Shown here: one piece after another, positions 9,301 to 21,453 of the stretch
Layout of the letters: each line of letters begins with the position of its first letter
How positions within the stretch are numbered: the stretch's first letter is position 1
NCBI GenBank assembly: GCA_914767715.1
Contig: OU612065.1
Span: forward strand, 11,222,001 to 11,286,000
Length of the DNA stretch: 64,000 nt
From: Membranipora membranacea
Lineage: Eukaryota; Bryozoa; Gymnolaemata; Cheilostomatida; Membraniporidae
Reading direction: 5' to 3'
Program-made: the position numbers and the translations under genes
Notes under the pieces: generated by a model
Databases searched by the model: none
Seen by the model: only the letters and a program-made list of their open reading frames with translations
Told to the model about the DNA's origin: nothing

Positions 9301-11892
9301 TTACTTAGAATCGGCCTTTGCTTTCCTTGGCTTTGGTGCAGTGCCTTCACGGAATCCATTCCTGCAAATACAAAAAAGGATGAATTCTATCACTGTGCCA
9401 GAGAGATATTATCAGTTGATGCATGTTACAACTAATAACTTGATCTACAAACGTGTCTGGATATGCCCTAGTGCATGGGTGCCCAACCTATGGCTCATGA
9501 GCCACCTCGGCTCATTTTAATATTTGCAAATTTCACGCGCTTTTTGGCGCGAATTTCATGCATTCAATTCATGCATGTACAATGTACATTAAATGTATGT
9601 ATAGTGTATACAAGTTCATTGTACTGGGTGTATATAATATGTGTGTAGAGTTGTCTTCTTGCAGACTTGCCAACCTAAATTTTCCAAAATGCTTATAAAA
9701 ATTTGCAAAATGCTTAAAATGCTTACAAAACTCCAGGGCGCCTCATATGACAAGAAATTGCCACAAAAAATTTTCCCGCTACGCGCATTATCTCACGCAA
9801 TGACTTTGCTTTGGTAATTTTGCCAGCACTTATACATGAATGAATATGATACATATATATCACTGACTGTTTCCATGTTGTCTACACGTGACGCGGCGTG
9901 GTCAGCTCATTTGGTGTGATTGATTTTTTAAATGGCTCATGTGAGAGAAAAGGTTGGGCACCCCTGCCCTAGTGCAATGAAAAATCCATGATTGTTTCCA
10001 ACTGAAAAGGGGATTTTTGATGAGTGGTATTTATTATGCTAGTTGATCTGATATTTGCTTTTATTTCACTTACTTGAACTTTCTTTGTACAACTTTAAGA
10101 TGCCTCATTCTTCCAGTTCCAGTGGCTTTCCTCCTTCTGCCTTTCTCAGACCAGTTGTCTGCAATAACAGGCATACAATTGAGAATCCATATTAACAACA
10201 TACACATTTCCCAGATAAAGATTTAGGATCCCCTGAGCAGTCTGATGCTTGGTCAGGAGAAGGGATTGCTTTTGCTGATTTTGAATTTCAAACAGATATT
10301 ATCAGTAGACGACGGTTAAACGATGCAGATTTCTGATATTTTGTTGTCTGATATATTGTTGTCCACAATATGCCCGTTTTGCCGTTGTTCTCCCAGTGGA
10401 TTTTAGGCAAAGATAGAAAGTCCACGGGCCAGTGAATCCAAGGGAGAACCCTGGGGGTGTTTGAAATTAGAATGTGGGTATGTCTCTGAAATTGAACTAT
10501 ATATTTAGATCTTATTCATGTTTCAAGAAGTTTTGGAACAAGGTATTTGGTCTATTTCTTACTTCCCAGGTAATGCTATTCGCTTGCCCAGCATGCATTT
10601 AGGATGCATTCACCAGTGTCTTTGGGGGGGGGGGGGAGGGTTAGTGAGATCGTTTTACTACTTTGGGTGGTCATTTCATTTTAATTCGACGGCATTTAGT
10701 CACAGAATAGACTGAGAGCATTTGTAGATTTGTGTAAATAATAAGCTAAATTTACTTCAGAATAAAAGTGCACAGGTGCATTACACCCCCCAACTTGACC
10801 CAGGACACAAGGTTGAACAGTACTCAGGGATTCAAAATTTATTGACTGCATTCTTATATTTTACCGAAGTATCTTCAAATAGGAACTCGAGTCTATGAGG
10901 CACTCATCCACCAAGTTTTACCTGCATAAGGCAGGACAATCAGTGGATAGGTCTCTAATTAAATCCACCCCTGGATCATGTATTATGTCCATGTTTCATT
11001 AGACCAAGTTTAATCCAGTTGGCCCGTATTTGGAATTGCTTGCCTCCCACTGAACAGCCGGTTGAAGTGCAGCAAAACTGGATTAAATTTGATCCAATGC
11101 ATCATGAATTCACAACACTCAACAACGTCACCCTAAATATGCCTAGTTACTGAACCAAATGGTACTCACATGATCTTGTTCGGGCGAATGGATATCCACA
11201 TTGAGCACAAAGGCTCTTCTGTATGTGGAAAGAGCTTCGCCCACACCTTCTGCACAAGGTGTGGGTCTTATTCTTCCGCTTTCCAAAGCTGGTTGTACCT
11301 TTGGTCTGAAATAAAGAAATAATGATGTCAATAAAGAAAAGTCACATTTGATTTGCTTGGAAAGGAAGTATAAACACCGCATACTCCTGCATTAGTAGGA
11401 TTATATCAGTTGGATTAAAATAATGGACACAAACGTATTCCCAAACCTAACTATATTCATACACACTCATAATGATCATAATTTCTGTCATATATATGGG
11501 AGACACATCCTCTCCTCTGTCTAAGATGGGTGCCAGGTAGCTGTCCTGAACTGAAGTACTACTGTTTGTTGGCATCAATCAACAACACCTCCCTGGACCA
11601 GTAATGACACATTAAGGCAGATTTAAAACATACTCATAATGGAATCATCTCAGGTGGCAATTTTCACTCTCACATTAGACTAATATGTTGAATGTGATCA
11701 CATCCAACTCCTCGATGAGACCCAAGTCATAAGTTTAATATTTACGCCTTCCCTATCACAATTCACTTCAATTCTTCCTGGATCTCATTTGATACATAGT
11801 TCTGCCAACTTTTAGAACACATTGGGTGTTCAAAAACTCCTGATGACACTTGATTATGTTGGATAAAATCAGAAGAAAATTTCACCTACCAT
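9301..11892 (-). CDS. RPL37: 60S ribosomal protein L37 (eL37)
   Basis: Structural protein of the large ribosomal subunit. Four exons on the minus strand: 11890-11892 (the ATG alone), 11170-11305, 10074-10158 and 9301-9361; total 285 nt, 94 residues. The protein begins [16 protein letters not shown] and contains the zinc ribbon CRRCG...CAQCG (Cys 19, 22, 34, 37), then [20 protein letters not shown] and a lysine-rich end [19 protein letters not shown]. The first intron begins directly after the start codon, as in mammalian RPL37, which fixes the start: ATG followed by GTAGGT, joining to ACC AAA after a TTTCAG acceptor. All phases match. The third intron hosts a hAT-type MITE. It is convergent with GLYCTK and divergent from FBXO4. 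Length and motifs fit the family, so identification is nearly certain. Confidence 0.96.
9466..9974. mobile_element. hAT-type non-autonomous element (MITE) with 8-bp target duplication, RPL37 intron 3
   Basis: The element spans 9474-9966 (493 bp). The left terminus is CATGGGTGCCCAACCT and the right terminus, read inward on the minus strand, is CAGGGGTGCCCAACCT, differing at one position. It is flanked on both sides by CCCTAGTG (9466-9473 and 9967-9974), an exact 8-bp target site duplication. CAGGGGT-type termini with 8-bp duplications are characteristic of the hAT superfamily. A subterminal palindrome GGCTCATGAGCC sits near the left end. There is no transposase ORF inside, so it would need mobilisation in trans. 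Confidence 0.9.
11004..11098. repeat. Inverted repeat with TTTAATCCAGTT arms, RPL37 intron 2
   Basis: The left arm AGTTTAATCCAGTT pairs with a right arm AACTGGATTAAATT, with roughly 20-nt imperfect arms in total. The loop is about 55 nt. The arm composition resembles the TTGATCC hairpin at 5663, so both may belong to one small element family. Confidence 0.5.
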
Positions 11893-13002
11893 ATTGAGTC
11901 CAAAGATAATCAAAAAGAGGCTGTATCACCGGAAACAAGACTTGGCCTTGACAAAAAATCTTTTTAGTATGAGGACCACGCGTGAACAAGGGAATTATTG
12001 CTCTTCCCTCATACACAATAAAAGTTTTGTTGAGGTTTGTGGGCAAATAAACAAGGAAATCCCTAGGTGATTTTAGAGTAAAATAGTGACACAACCATAT
12101 ACACGTTGGTGTTTTGGGCTGTTCAAGGATACATACCTAACTAAACACTATTATCTTAGTCGTGTTTTCAATGCAAGGTCTGATTAAGGAGTCCTCTGAC
12201 TGATCTACACTCACACCTGGCTTTGAACTGCCCGCGTCTTTTGAATCTGGTAAGTACAACCACCAATGGAGTCACACTTACTTATTTTATTAGTATTCAT
12301 ACCTTGTTCAATGAAAGAGGGAGTTCATTGCCTTGTTGTTGTTTATACCAAGGATTTCCTTTTACTACTCCTTCCCTTAGCTTGAACCAAGAAGTAACAG
12401 GGTTGCACCTTGATCAAACCAACTGTTCCAACGCAAATTGAAGCTCATTTATATTTGTGGAGTGTACAACATGGAGTAAAGAATCAAAATATCATTGTTC
12501 AAGCTATCATTGAGCAAGGGCTTTGAAGACTTATAAGGTAAAGTATTCCTTGGTTCTACACCTTCAGGCTGTATGGTTCCATCGAGTAAACTTCTTTGAA
12601 CACGTTCCCCATTCTATTTGGCCAATCAGCGCACTGCATGTATTTACTATACACCCTCTTCGGTTAGTTGTCGATTACATTTCTGGTGAAAGGGTATGTT
12701 TTTATCTGTCTTTAGTTTAATGCACTATCAAAAACTACATCCAGCAATAAAATAAAGATTGTAGTTATTGATTAACTACTTTGAGTCTTATTGCTATTGC
12801 TATTGCTTATTGTCTAAATTGATGTATTCCTGTCCTTGGTCAAGTAAAATATAGTATACCTGGCTGGTATACCTGGTATATCTACATATCATACCTCACT
12901 GTAATATCTGTCCTAAACATTTCATCCCAAAGACTCTGATCTGACGAAGCCAGTCGCTAATGTTTTGCTTCTTTTTAAGATAAAACTTTCGCAGTAATCA
13001 GG
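11893..13002. promoter_or_regulatory. Divergent promoter interval RPL37 / FBXO4, with a TOP-like tract
   Basis: This 1.1-kb interval lies between the RPL37 start (minus) and the FBXO4 start (plus) and should hold both promoters. On the minus strand the 28 nt before the RPL37 ATG begin with CCTCTTTTTG (11920-11911), a pyrimidine tract like the 5' TOP of ribosomal protein mRNAs, implying a 5' UTR of roughly 28 nt. No convincing TATA box or coding exon was seen; the short ORFs here look random. Confidence 0.4.
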
Positions 13003-15024
13003 ATGGAAGATTATGGAGTAGGCTCCTCATCCTGTGTCGAGACGCTTCCGGTAAGTCACATGAATACTTACACAAATACCTGAATCAGGCTTTTTGGGGT
13101 AAAATTAAAGTTAGAACCTTGTCCACTGAATGACTATTTCTGTTTGACTTAGGCCCCCCTGTAGCTGAGTTGCCGCTATGACAGATTGTGAGTGACTGTG
13201 ATTAAAATGTTGCCAGCAAGAATTGCAAGATGCAATGACATTTGGTCTTCTTTATTTGATAGGATGACCTAATGTTGCATGTCTTCTCATTTCTGGATGC
13301 AATAAGTTTGTGTAAGGTGAGAAGAGTGTGCAAGTCCTGGAAATACCTCTCGTCAGATGAGATACTATGGAAGCATAAGCTCATGTCAGACATCAAAACT
13401 TGGAAGCAAATATCTAGCACTAGCATTCCTGAAACATATTTAGAACAGGAAAGTGACATACATCCGCAAGATGCGTAAGTAATGCTCAGAAAATCTCCCT
13501 GCGTCCGGTTACACCATATATTTACCTGACCAGATCAATGGTAATTGATATCACTGCCAAAATAACATAGATAATCATATTGACTATGCACACTTACACC
13601 TACTCCTTGTACACTGTAAATGATCTCTGATGTTATTAATTTTCACTTGTTTTTGTTTATAGTTACATCAAAAGTTGCCCTGACATACAGAAATGGAAAA
13701 GGAATTTCTATGAGAGAACTACGCTACATCAACTAACAAATTTCTTGCGCAGTTTCATGCCAACCAAAAAGTTTACATTTGGAGTAGGAGCCTCAGCTAT
13801 GGACTCAATGGGAAAGGGACAGTCATTCTTCAGTAAACTGCTCTCTTTTGATGCGGCAAATGTATTCCAACACTGTGGCGAGTTTCCTGGAAGATTTAGA
13901 GGTACTTAATTAGCTACATTCATGGTCATAACCACTTGTATTAATCATCGATCATAAGATTAGTAGAAATATTTTATTCGAGTATGGCTCAACTCTTTCA
14001 ATACAAAAAATAACCGAGCTTTTATCCATAAACTGGTGATGATTGGCGATCGTATGTTTTTAGGGCATGGAGGAGGTTTTCAATTCAAATATAAACATCA
14101 TATGCTGGAGTTGTGCCTCATGTATGTGGCTGCTAGAAAGCTTAGAGAAGTCATGTCTGAAGAACAGAAGATCGCACAGCTAGAAGAAAAGATGAATGAT
14201 GAAGGATATCTACAACTGTTACACTCACTAGATGGATATGTCCACACGATAGATGCCAGAATCAAGGAAAATTCAAATGGTATAGTCCATCATAATTTTT
14301 TATCTAAGTTATGGTAGTGTAGTCACACAGCAGCATGTTTAATGGCCGCATGACAAGGCCAAAGTTGTGGCCAAGGCAGTTTGTTTTTGATTGTTTATCT
14401 TTCTAAGATTGGTTGTTTTTATCCACTCTACTTCGTCAAAAAAAAGGTGTAATAGTAATTTCCTGATCCTCTTACCAAAAGTTTTTTTTCGTTTTCAGAG
14501 GGAGACACCTTAAATAGTCTAAACGTTCAGTCTAAAGAGATGCAATTGCTGGACAAACATCTGAAACCTGGCGTACCTGTACTTATACTGTCGATGAGAA
14601 AAGTAGAATCTGATCCGTTCATATCGACCTATCAAGTCAGTGAATCTCTTCATCTCAAATCACTCAATCGACCATGGATGGTGAGTTTATATATAACAGC
14701 AAGACTCCTCTCTTCACATAATGCATCATACTATATGTAGACCTCAAAGGATATGTAACTTCATTCTGCCGTATACGAATACATGCATGTGTATTATAAC
14801 AATCGCCAACTAAATCTAGCTCAAAAATCAGCAATAATGGAAAAAAAAACATTATGATGGCAATTATTGGGAATGTGATCAGTGAAAGGGTTCACTCCAA
14901 TATAGAATGTTATTAAGCTACTCATTTTTACATCTAGGTTTCAGAGTGCTCTGCTCAGATGGTTTACAGAGACATTGTCGATCCAATGGACTGGCTATTA
15001 AGCGTAGCCAAGCCTGGTTCATGA
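13003..15024 (+). CDS. FBXO4: F-box only protein 4 (SCF ubiquitin ligase substrate adaptor)
   Basis: Six exons: 13003-13050, 13263-13474, 13663-13901, 14064-14279, 14499-14680, 14938-15024; total 984 nt, 327 residues. Residues about 16-58 form an F-box (LPDDLMLHVFSFLDAISLCK, then VRRVCKSWKYLSSDEILWKH), which would bind SKP1 in an SCF E3 ligase. The C-terminal half matches FBXO4's atypical small-GTPase-like domain: GHGGGFQFKYKHHMLELCLM, LDGYVHTIDA, PVLILSM and LHLKSLNRPWMV, followed by a short helix with MDWLLSVAK. In mammals FBXO4 recognises substrates such as TRF1; whether that holds here is unknown. All phases agree and the stop follows shortly after the conserved end. The N-terminal extension of human FBXO4 (387 residues, from memory) is shorter here. 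It converges on AGMO. Confidence 0.87.
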
Positions 15025-15916
15025 TGTAACATTGTAACGGGTAATGTCATCAGTGTAAGTATACTTCTACACTGCCCTACATCTACACAGCAAAATTTCC
15101 AGTTGAGGAAATCCGTTTGAAATTATTCGAACGATTATTTTTCATGGAGTGTGATATATCAAGTTAAACAACTCATACTTTTATACAGTTCATTAGAGAT
15201 TTTTATTTCCGAAATGACATCATTGTCCAGTATTATACAATATAATTATTTTTCAGCTACTCTTTTCTTACCTTCTCTTTCACTAAGTCTCAATAAGTAA
15301 ATGTGCATGTAAACCTTAGCATGAGACAAAGGGTCTGCCTCAGGAAAGGTTCGTCCCATGATAGGATCATAGTATTGAAAAGTAACCATGCGTCGACTCA
15401 TAGGACAATCTTTCACATTTACTCATTGATCATGATAAAACTTTTCATTCCATTATGTGTTATAAGAATTGAGAAATATTATACCAATTTTCAGTATTTA
15501 CATAGAAGTATTGAATTTATATTTTGCTATAAAAATATATATATTATATATCAATCATATATTAAATCCACATTGACGAGATAAAAACACCAAGTGTCAA
15601 AGTTGCATTGAAATCATGGACAGTGATAAGCTGATTGCAATTGTCTGAATTATGTTCAAAAAATAGAATGCTTGAAAGGTGCACAAATTTTCAACACCAA
15701 TAATTGAAATAACAAAACATTATTGAAATTTCCCTTGTGTAGCAGTTTTAATGACATCAGGATCATGGTTTTCAAAAGTTCACGATGTGACCCCGACATG
15801 AGTGAGAAAACGAGTTCATTTCTTTGTTAGTGCTGCTGGTGAGGTCGATAACAACATTGAATGTTGTACAATACAACAGTTACTGTTGTAAAAGGCCAGA
15901 TAAAACTATCATCAAC
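15025..15916. other. Convergent intergenic interval FBXO4 / AGMO
   Basis: This 0.9-kb AT-rich stretch holds the two 3' UTRs. A T-rich and AT-alternating patch lies around 15500-15560. I see no further coding exon, RNA gene or repeat with clear termini. Confidence 0.5.
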
Positions 15917-18900
15917 CTAATTAGACTTCCCATTTGCCACTTTTGAACGACCATTTATGTAGGGTTTCCGCTCATCAGCGACACTACCTGATGCTTGTCT
16001 GAAGATCAAAAGCGCTTGAATTACTGCAGAGGAGGCGAATAACACTAGCAGTGGAAATGCAAACTTCTCAAACAACTCCGCTCGACTAAGAAGGTATCCT
16101 GTCACAGCTACACATCTTGAGAACTCTATCAGAGGAGCATACCACCTAAACAGAAATATGAGGCAAATAAATAATAGGAGAAGAAATGTGATTCCACACC
16201 AGTGGTTTGTGTAAACCCAGTGGTTCAGTGCCAAGTAAACCTAAAGATCTTTATGTAGTTTTATACCTACCAGTATCAAAGTTCTAAATGATATGCCATT
16301 ACAATCACAGAGCCTTTTTAAACAATTGTTAAATGCTATCTTATCCTGATTATATATGACCACAGGGACATTATTCAATGATACTCGGATTATTTAAAGA
16401 CATAATATACATACAAGTTTTCTCTTAACTAAAACAGAGATTTTTTAAGATAACACATAACTTACCTGCGGTCAAATAAAGAGCCAATACATGTCAAGGA
16501 CAACAGTATGAAGCCGATAGAGAGTGAAACGTGTAACTGGCTGAACGACTAATAAAACAAAGGGAGAAATTTCTATTGGTGATGAAGAGATAGTACTGAC
16601 AGGGTCATGTTGACACTATTCGAGATTACACAAAAGCATACTCAGTAACAAAATGCGCTCAACATCATCCTTATGATCACTCTCTCATGGACTTATAGTC
16701 ATTTCACTCCTTTACTGTGGAGTTGTTTGCCCATTGACACACAAAAGCTCTTTCAACAAAAGTATAATATATTCAATATAATATGTGAACACTGAGCTAA
16801 TTCTTACCGTTAAATGTTCAGTCACTAGTTTGTGTATCCCCATAACAGGCACAAAATGTACCAGAGCATAAACAGTGTACCATGTAGGCACATCGACTTC
16901 ATACTTTGGTTGAGGATATTTGATCTGAAAAAGAAAAGTGGTATGTGTAATTATCCCATGTTGCTAAGCAGGTGTGGATGTAAGAACAGCCCACAGTTTT
17001 GAAATGTCATTGTTCTAGTGGCCAAGTAGTACGAAAGTGCTTTGGGGTTTGGAGTTTTGATATAGACAGTAAAATTTGAAGAATTGAGATTCGATTAACA
17101 ACTTTTCTTCAGCATATACTAGTCACGCCATATCCACGGTGGGAGGAAGAAATATAGTCTCACCATACAAAAGAATCTGGAGTCAACCTGCTTAATAATG
17201 GTTAAAGTGAGAAACTTTGTCATGTGTTGATAGTGTCATTCCACATTCACAATTATTATCTGATGGATTAAGCCAGGAATTTGAAGTGACTTCCAACTCT
17301 TTAAATGAACTCACATCCGGTATGTCCGTGATAATTCCCATTCTTGGTTTTCCAGGTTTCCAGCCAGGTCCGTAAATAAATGTTTTCACTTTGTTGACAA
17401 CACCTTTCCTGTTCCAAGCTGTTTGTAAAATATACTGCCAGTGACATAGCTAGAGTAAAACATTCACAAGAAACATCAATTCAGAGTCGTCCACACTAAT
17501 CAACAAACTTGACAACTTCTGGTACGAGTGTGCTGGCAAAAACAAGACCAAAAACCTTGCACCTACTATAATGTGTTATAAACAAGTATATCTCCACAGG
17601 GATATCACAGTTTATATATTGTGCACTATTTTAATTGGCAGACAATATCACCCTGGACGGATGCTTTCCATAACATTCAATTTCTTTCAGTACGGTGTTA
17701 CAGCAATATCACTGTATTGATCAGTGGCCTGCACAAAATTACTTGGTCATCAAGTCGCCTGATGTGAAACAATTTGATTTTCGCTTACCTGGGCATAAAA
17801 TGGATTATTAGATTCAAGAGGATGGACTAATCCATATACTACTTTGTCTTCTAACTTTTCTCTCTTTTCAGGCACATATGTTCCTAAAAAGCATGGATGG
17901 TGAAAATGTTGTTTTACTGGACAATTCATAATTGCAAACCGTGTAAAATTATAAATACTTGTTTTCTGTCAGTTAACCACATTGGCATTCACAACTTTAT
18001 ATTTGGCCCATAGCCAACTTTGTTGAAAGACATACAATGTAATTGTCAAGTCCTAAATAGCTTGCATTAAACACCAGGGTGCAAAGTCCATCTCATCATA
18101 CCAAAATCACCATAATTATTTGATTCAAGTTAAAAATAGACTTATAACAATCTCACCAAATATAATGTCGAAGAAGATGAAAGTGCCAGCATAGTTTTTA
18201 TCTATACAGTATCTGTTTCTGCCATGATGTACTCGATGTGCACTCGGCGTGTTGATAATGTACTCGAGGGGTCCTAGCCAACCAATGAGCTTTAAAAAAT
18301 CAACAGAAACAACAGGTTGATATGTAGAGAATTAGTTTTATAACCTTGAGATTGTTGATAACAATGATACTTCTCACAAATAAAAGATAGGACAGACTTT
18401 GTACTATTGATAATCGATTAAAGTGGAACTCGAAGTAGGCTGAAGGCACCGCCTGTACTTAACACATATACCATATAATCACTGAAGTCTAGTTTACGTG
18501 TGAGTCACACATTCTAAATGAAGCAATCACTTTCAATCATCGGCATCTGTGCTCACATTGCATTTGCAGAGATGACATAATCAATTAAGCAGTGCTGTCC
18601 CCAGCAAGGCAGGTTAGGCAAACCGCCTTTCCACTAATACAAGGAGCCTTTCCAATATTCTATCGTCAATAATCATTTTCATCAGTAATAATCAATATTC
18701 TCATTAGGAGATAACATGCTATACATGTGTTGCTATGACATCAAGTATTTTTATCCTCCTCACCCAAAGAACAAGAAACTCAGGCTTTTAATCTTAGATG
18801 CTTAGATATTTCCTGTCATCCTCAATGAATCAGATTGAGTTTAATCCTGAGCTGATTTTGTATTGCATGCCAGTGTGAAAGACATGATAAAAATTCACTA

Positions 18901-21453
18901 TTCTTTTTCGGGGGAGATTTGGTGCTATCTTGCCAAATAAATGCACTTAAGCCATTTGTTACACGTTCCGGGTATTACTTGTACACATATAGCCCAACCC
19001 TCAAATTGTTTGTTGGTGCTTTTGTCCATTCCCACCTTTCCACTGAAAATCCTGGGGACAGCACTGAATTCAGTGTCCACTGCAAAGTTGACATTGACGA
19101 CATTTTAATCAGATAAAAGGACTATCATGAATGTCTTAAAAATTAAACATTCAAAGCTCTCATTTTTGGGTTAAACATACTATGGGCGAATTTTGATACA
19201 CAATGATACTGCAACGGTCTGTTCATATAAATACCTCGGTGTGGATCCAGAACTGATAGAGGAGATTAAACTGGGTATGAACCAGGAAGACCTGGGGTGG
19301 CATAACTAATGCTAGTGGGAGGTAAAATATCTACAATGAAAACAAATAAGGAAAACAATTTACTCAATATTCTTTACTCGGACTAGAATGAAGGGCAGTG
19401 GGCACAGTGATGGCTCCTGTTATGTGTGAGTGATGTGCCGGTGTTTGAGGTTGGATACAAAGCTGCGATCTTCATTAAGCATCATGAAAAATGATCCGAT
19501 CATTATTTGCATTAAATCTGAGAATAAAAAAGTAAATTGTTCCACCACATGCTCAGACACAAATCTGATGATCCAGTTTTCATGGTCTCAAAATGCCTAG
19601 TATCAGACTAGTAAGAGTGACACCAAATTGCTCTCAACAGGTTACATCATTGGCAGAGTCTAACATCTCAAACAATACTTATGTTTGATGGAACAGAATG
19701 GTTAGTCATGGTGCGCAAAACAGATTAGCATTTTTCACCCATACCCAAGAGCTGTAAGACTGCAGAACTGACTGTCTCAAAGCAGTGGTCAAGTTATAAT
19801 CCTCAGAGCTGTGATGCATCTGATGGGCTGCCCACATGAAGTTTACCTCTACAAAAAGTTTGGAGCACAAATCTTTTAGTAGATAGTACAATGTAAATGT
19901 TGAAATATTGATCTGCAAACTGCCTGAATAGACAGTTTTCTGAGCTCTTATTTATGCCTCAATTTGGAGTTGTCCTCTATCCAGTTTGGTACTTTTTACC
20001 CACGCCGCATAGGAAAAACCTGCTGAAAGAGGGTTATCTTGAAAACCGCTTAAGTTAGGATAAAAATGATTTTTGATTCAGAGTCTACACCATTGAAAAC
20101 CCTGTGAGCCAGGGTTTCCAAATTATTGGAGGCTTGAATGTTGATAAATCTTAATTTTAGTGACGAAACTCGTGAAAAATTCTGCCAAATTGTCCTCAAA
20201 ACAGGCAGAAAATGCTATAATTGACTATCCAAATACTAAAATTATTTCCCAAACTATGTCCATATGAGTTTTCAATGTCGCAGATTCTGAATCAAAAATA
20301 ATTTTTATCCTATTATAAGCGGTTTTCAAGATAACCCTCTTTTCAGCACGTTTTTCCTATGCGGCGTTGGTTAAAAGTACAACTCCGAATTGAGGCCTAA
20401 ATCAGAGCTCGGAAAACTGTCTATTAAAGCTGATGGTACCTCATATCACACAAAATCGGAGTATAATATTAAATACATGCATCAAATGGGAAATCTTGAG
20501 ACCTGTACTTACCATGAGCACATCGATGAACCCAGTAGTATCCCAGATCTACTGCGAACATAGCAAATATCCAAGTCCATACAGAGTCCCAGGGCAATTC
20601 ATACAATCGCCAGTTATCCCAAACATAGCAATATCCGATCATCTCAATAGCCCTTTTCAGCACCAGGCTGCAATATTTTGGAAACATAATCTATCACATA
20701 CTAAGACTAAGTACTAAGTATCGGAGTAATAATGAAAATCTTACGAGGAAAACAAGTGTATCCCGCTGATAATAGGGTTGTTTAGGCGAAAAGAAGAGGT
20801 TGTCGCCGTGGAGAATGCAGCAATCATAATAAGTAAAGTACTGAAATCAGCGAGTGTTGATCAAGGCTCATCACAAACTGAGAGATAGAAGTGGGATCGA
20901 AGTTAAATTAAACTGCTGCTTAGAAATGTAGAGATTTTGCCCCCGGTAAAACACCCACTTAAAGTCCCACAGTATCCAAGTCCCAAGACATCTTGTTACT
21001 GTGTCTGTAACCTGAAACCTATCAAAATTTGCTGCACAAAATTAAACATTGTCATGTAAATCACCAAATCACAGAACTTACCGAGGTAACACGGAAAAAA
21101 GCCCTCCGCCTACAGAGCTAATAACATCACTCACTCTGGGCAGTGGTTTACTCTGCAGCCACAATATGATAATCTCGATGAGTACCAATACTTGAAATGC
21201 TGACAAAGACTAAAAATTCAAGATAACAAATTTAAGGTCAGATGAAATATGATAAAACGTATCAACTAAGCATTTCGGTAAATGAAAAAATAAGATTATC
21301 GAGTGTCAGGTTTATGCGTTTATAAAAACTCACCTCAGCAACATAGTCAGGCACATCCTCAATTGTCTTGAAGCTTGATTCATTAGGGGAGATGATGTAG
21401 AAGAGGCGTTGCACCCTTACATGTAGGGGTAAGGTCAAATCCGGCTCTCTCAT
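15917..21453 (-). CDS. AGMO: Alkylglycerol monooxygenase (fatty acid hydroxylase superfamily)
   Basis: Tetrahydrobiopterin-dependent integral ER enzyme that cleaves the ether bond of alkylglycerols. Eleven minus-strand exons: 21334-21453, 21082-21209, 20513-20667, 19745-19848, 19235-19330, 18157-18289, 17789-17883, 17315-17449, 16808-16924, 16466-16548, 15917-16145; total 1395 nt, 464 residues (human about 445, from memory). Di-iron histidine motifs are all present: HRCAHG, HQMHHSS and HRVHHG. Other family blocks are [44 protein letters not shown] and [11 protein letters not shown]. Several hydrophobic stretches, including [18 protein letters not shown] and those in the last three exons, are membrane segments. 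The third acceptor was placed at TTGCAG (exon from 20667), not at GATAG farther upstream, because only this keeps the phase. Intron 3 carries an inverted-repeat element. It is complete, with no missing key residue. Confidence 0.94.
19927..20425. mobile_element. Inverted-repeat element (MITE-like), about 0.5 kb, AGMO intron 3
   Basis: The ends AATAGACAGTTTTC and GAAAACTGTCTATT are exact inverted copies. The symmetry continues inward for well over 120 nt per side with substitutions: GCCGCATAGGAAAAAC with GTTTTTCCTATGCGGC, and AACCGCTTA with TAAGCGGTT. A TA at both tips could be a TA target duplication as in Tc1/mariner or similar MITEs, though the palindromic ends make this ambiguous. No transposase is encoded. 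Confidence 0.82.
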
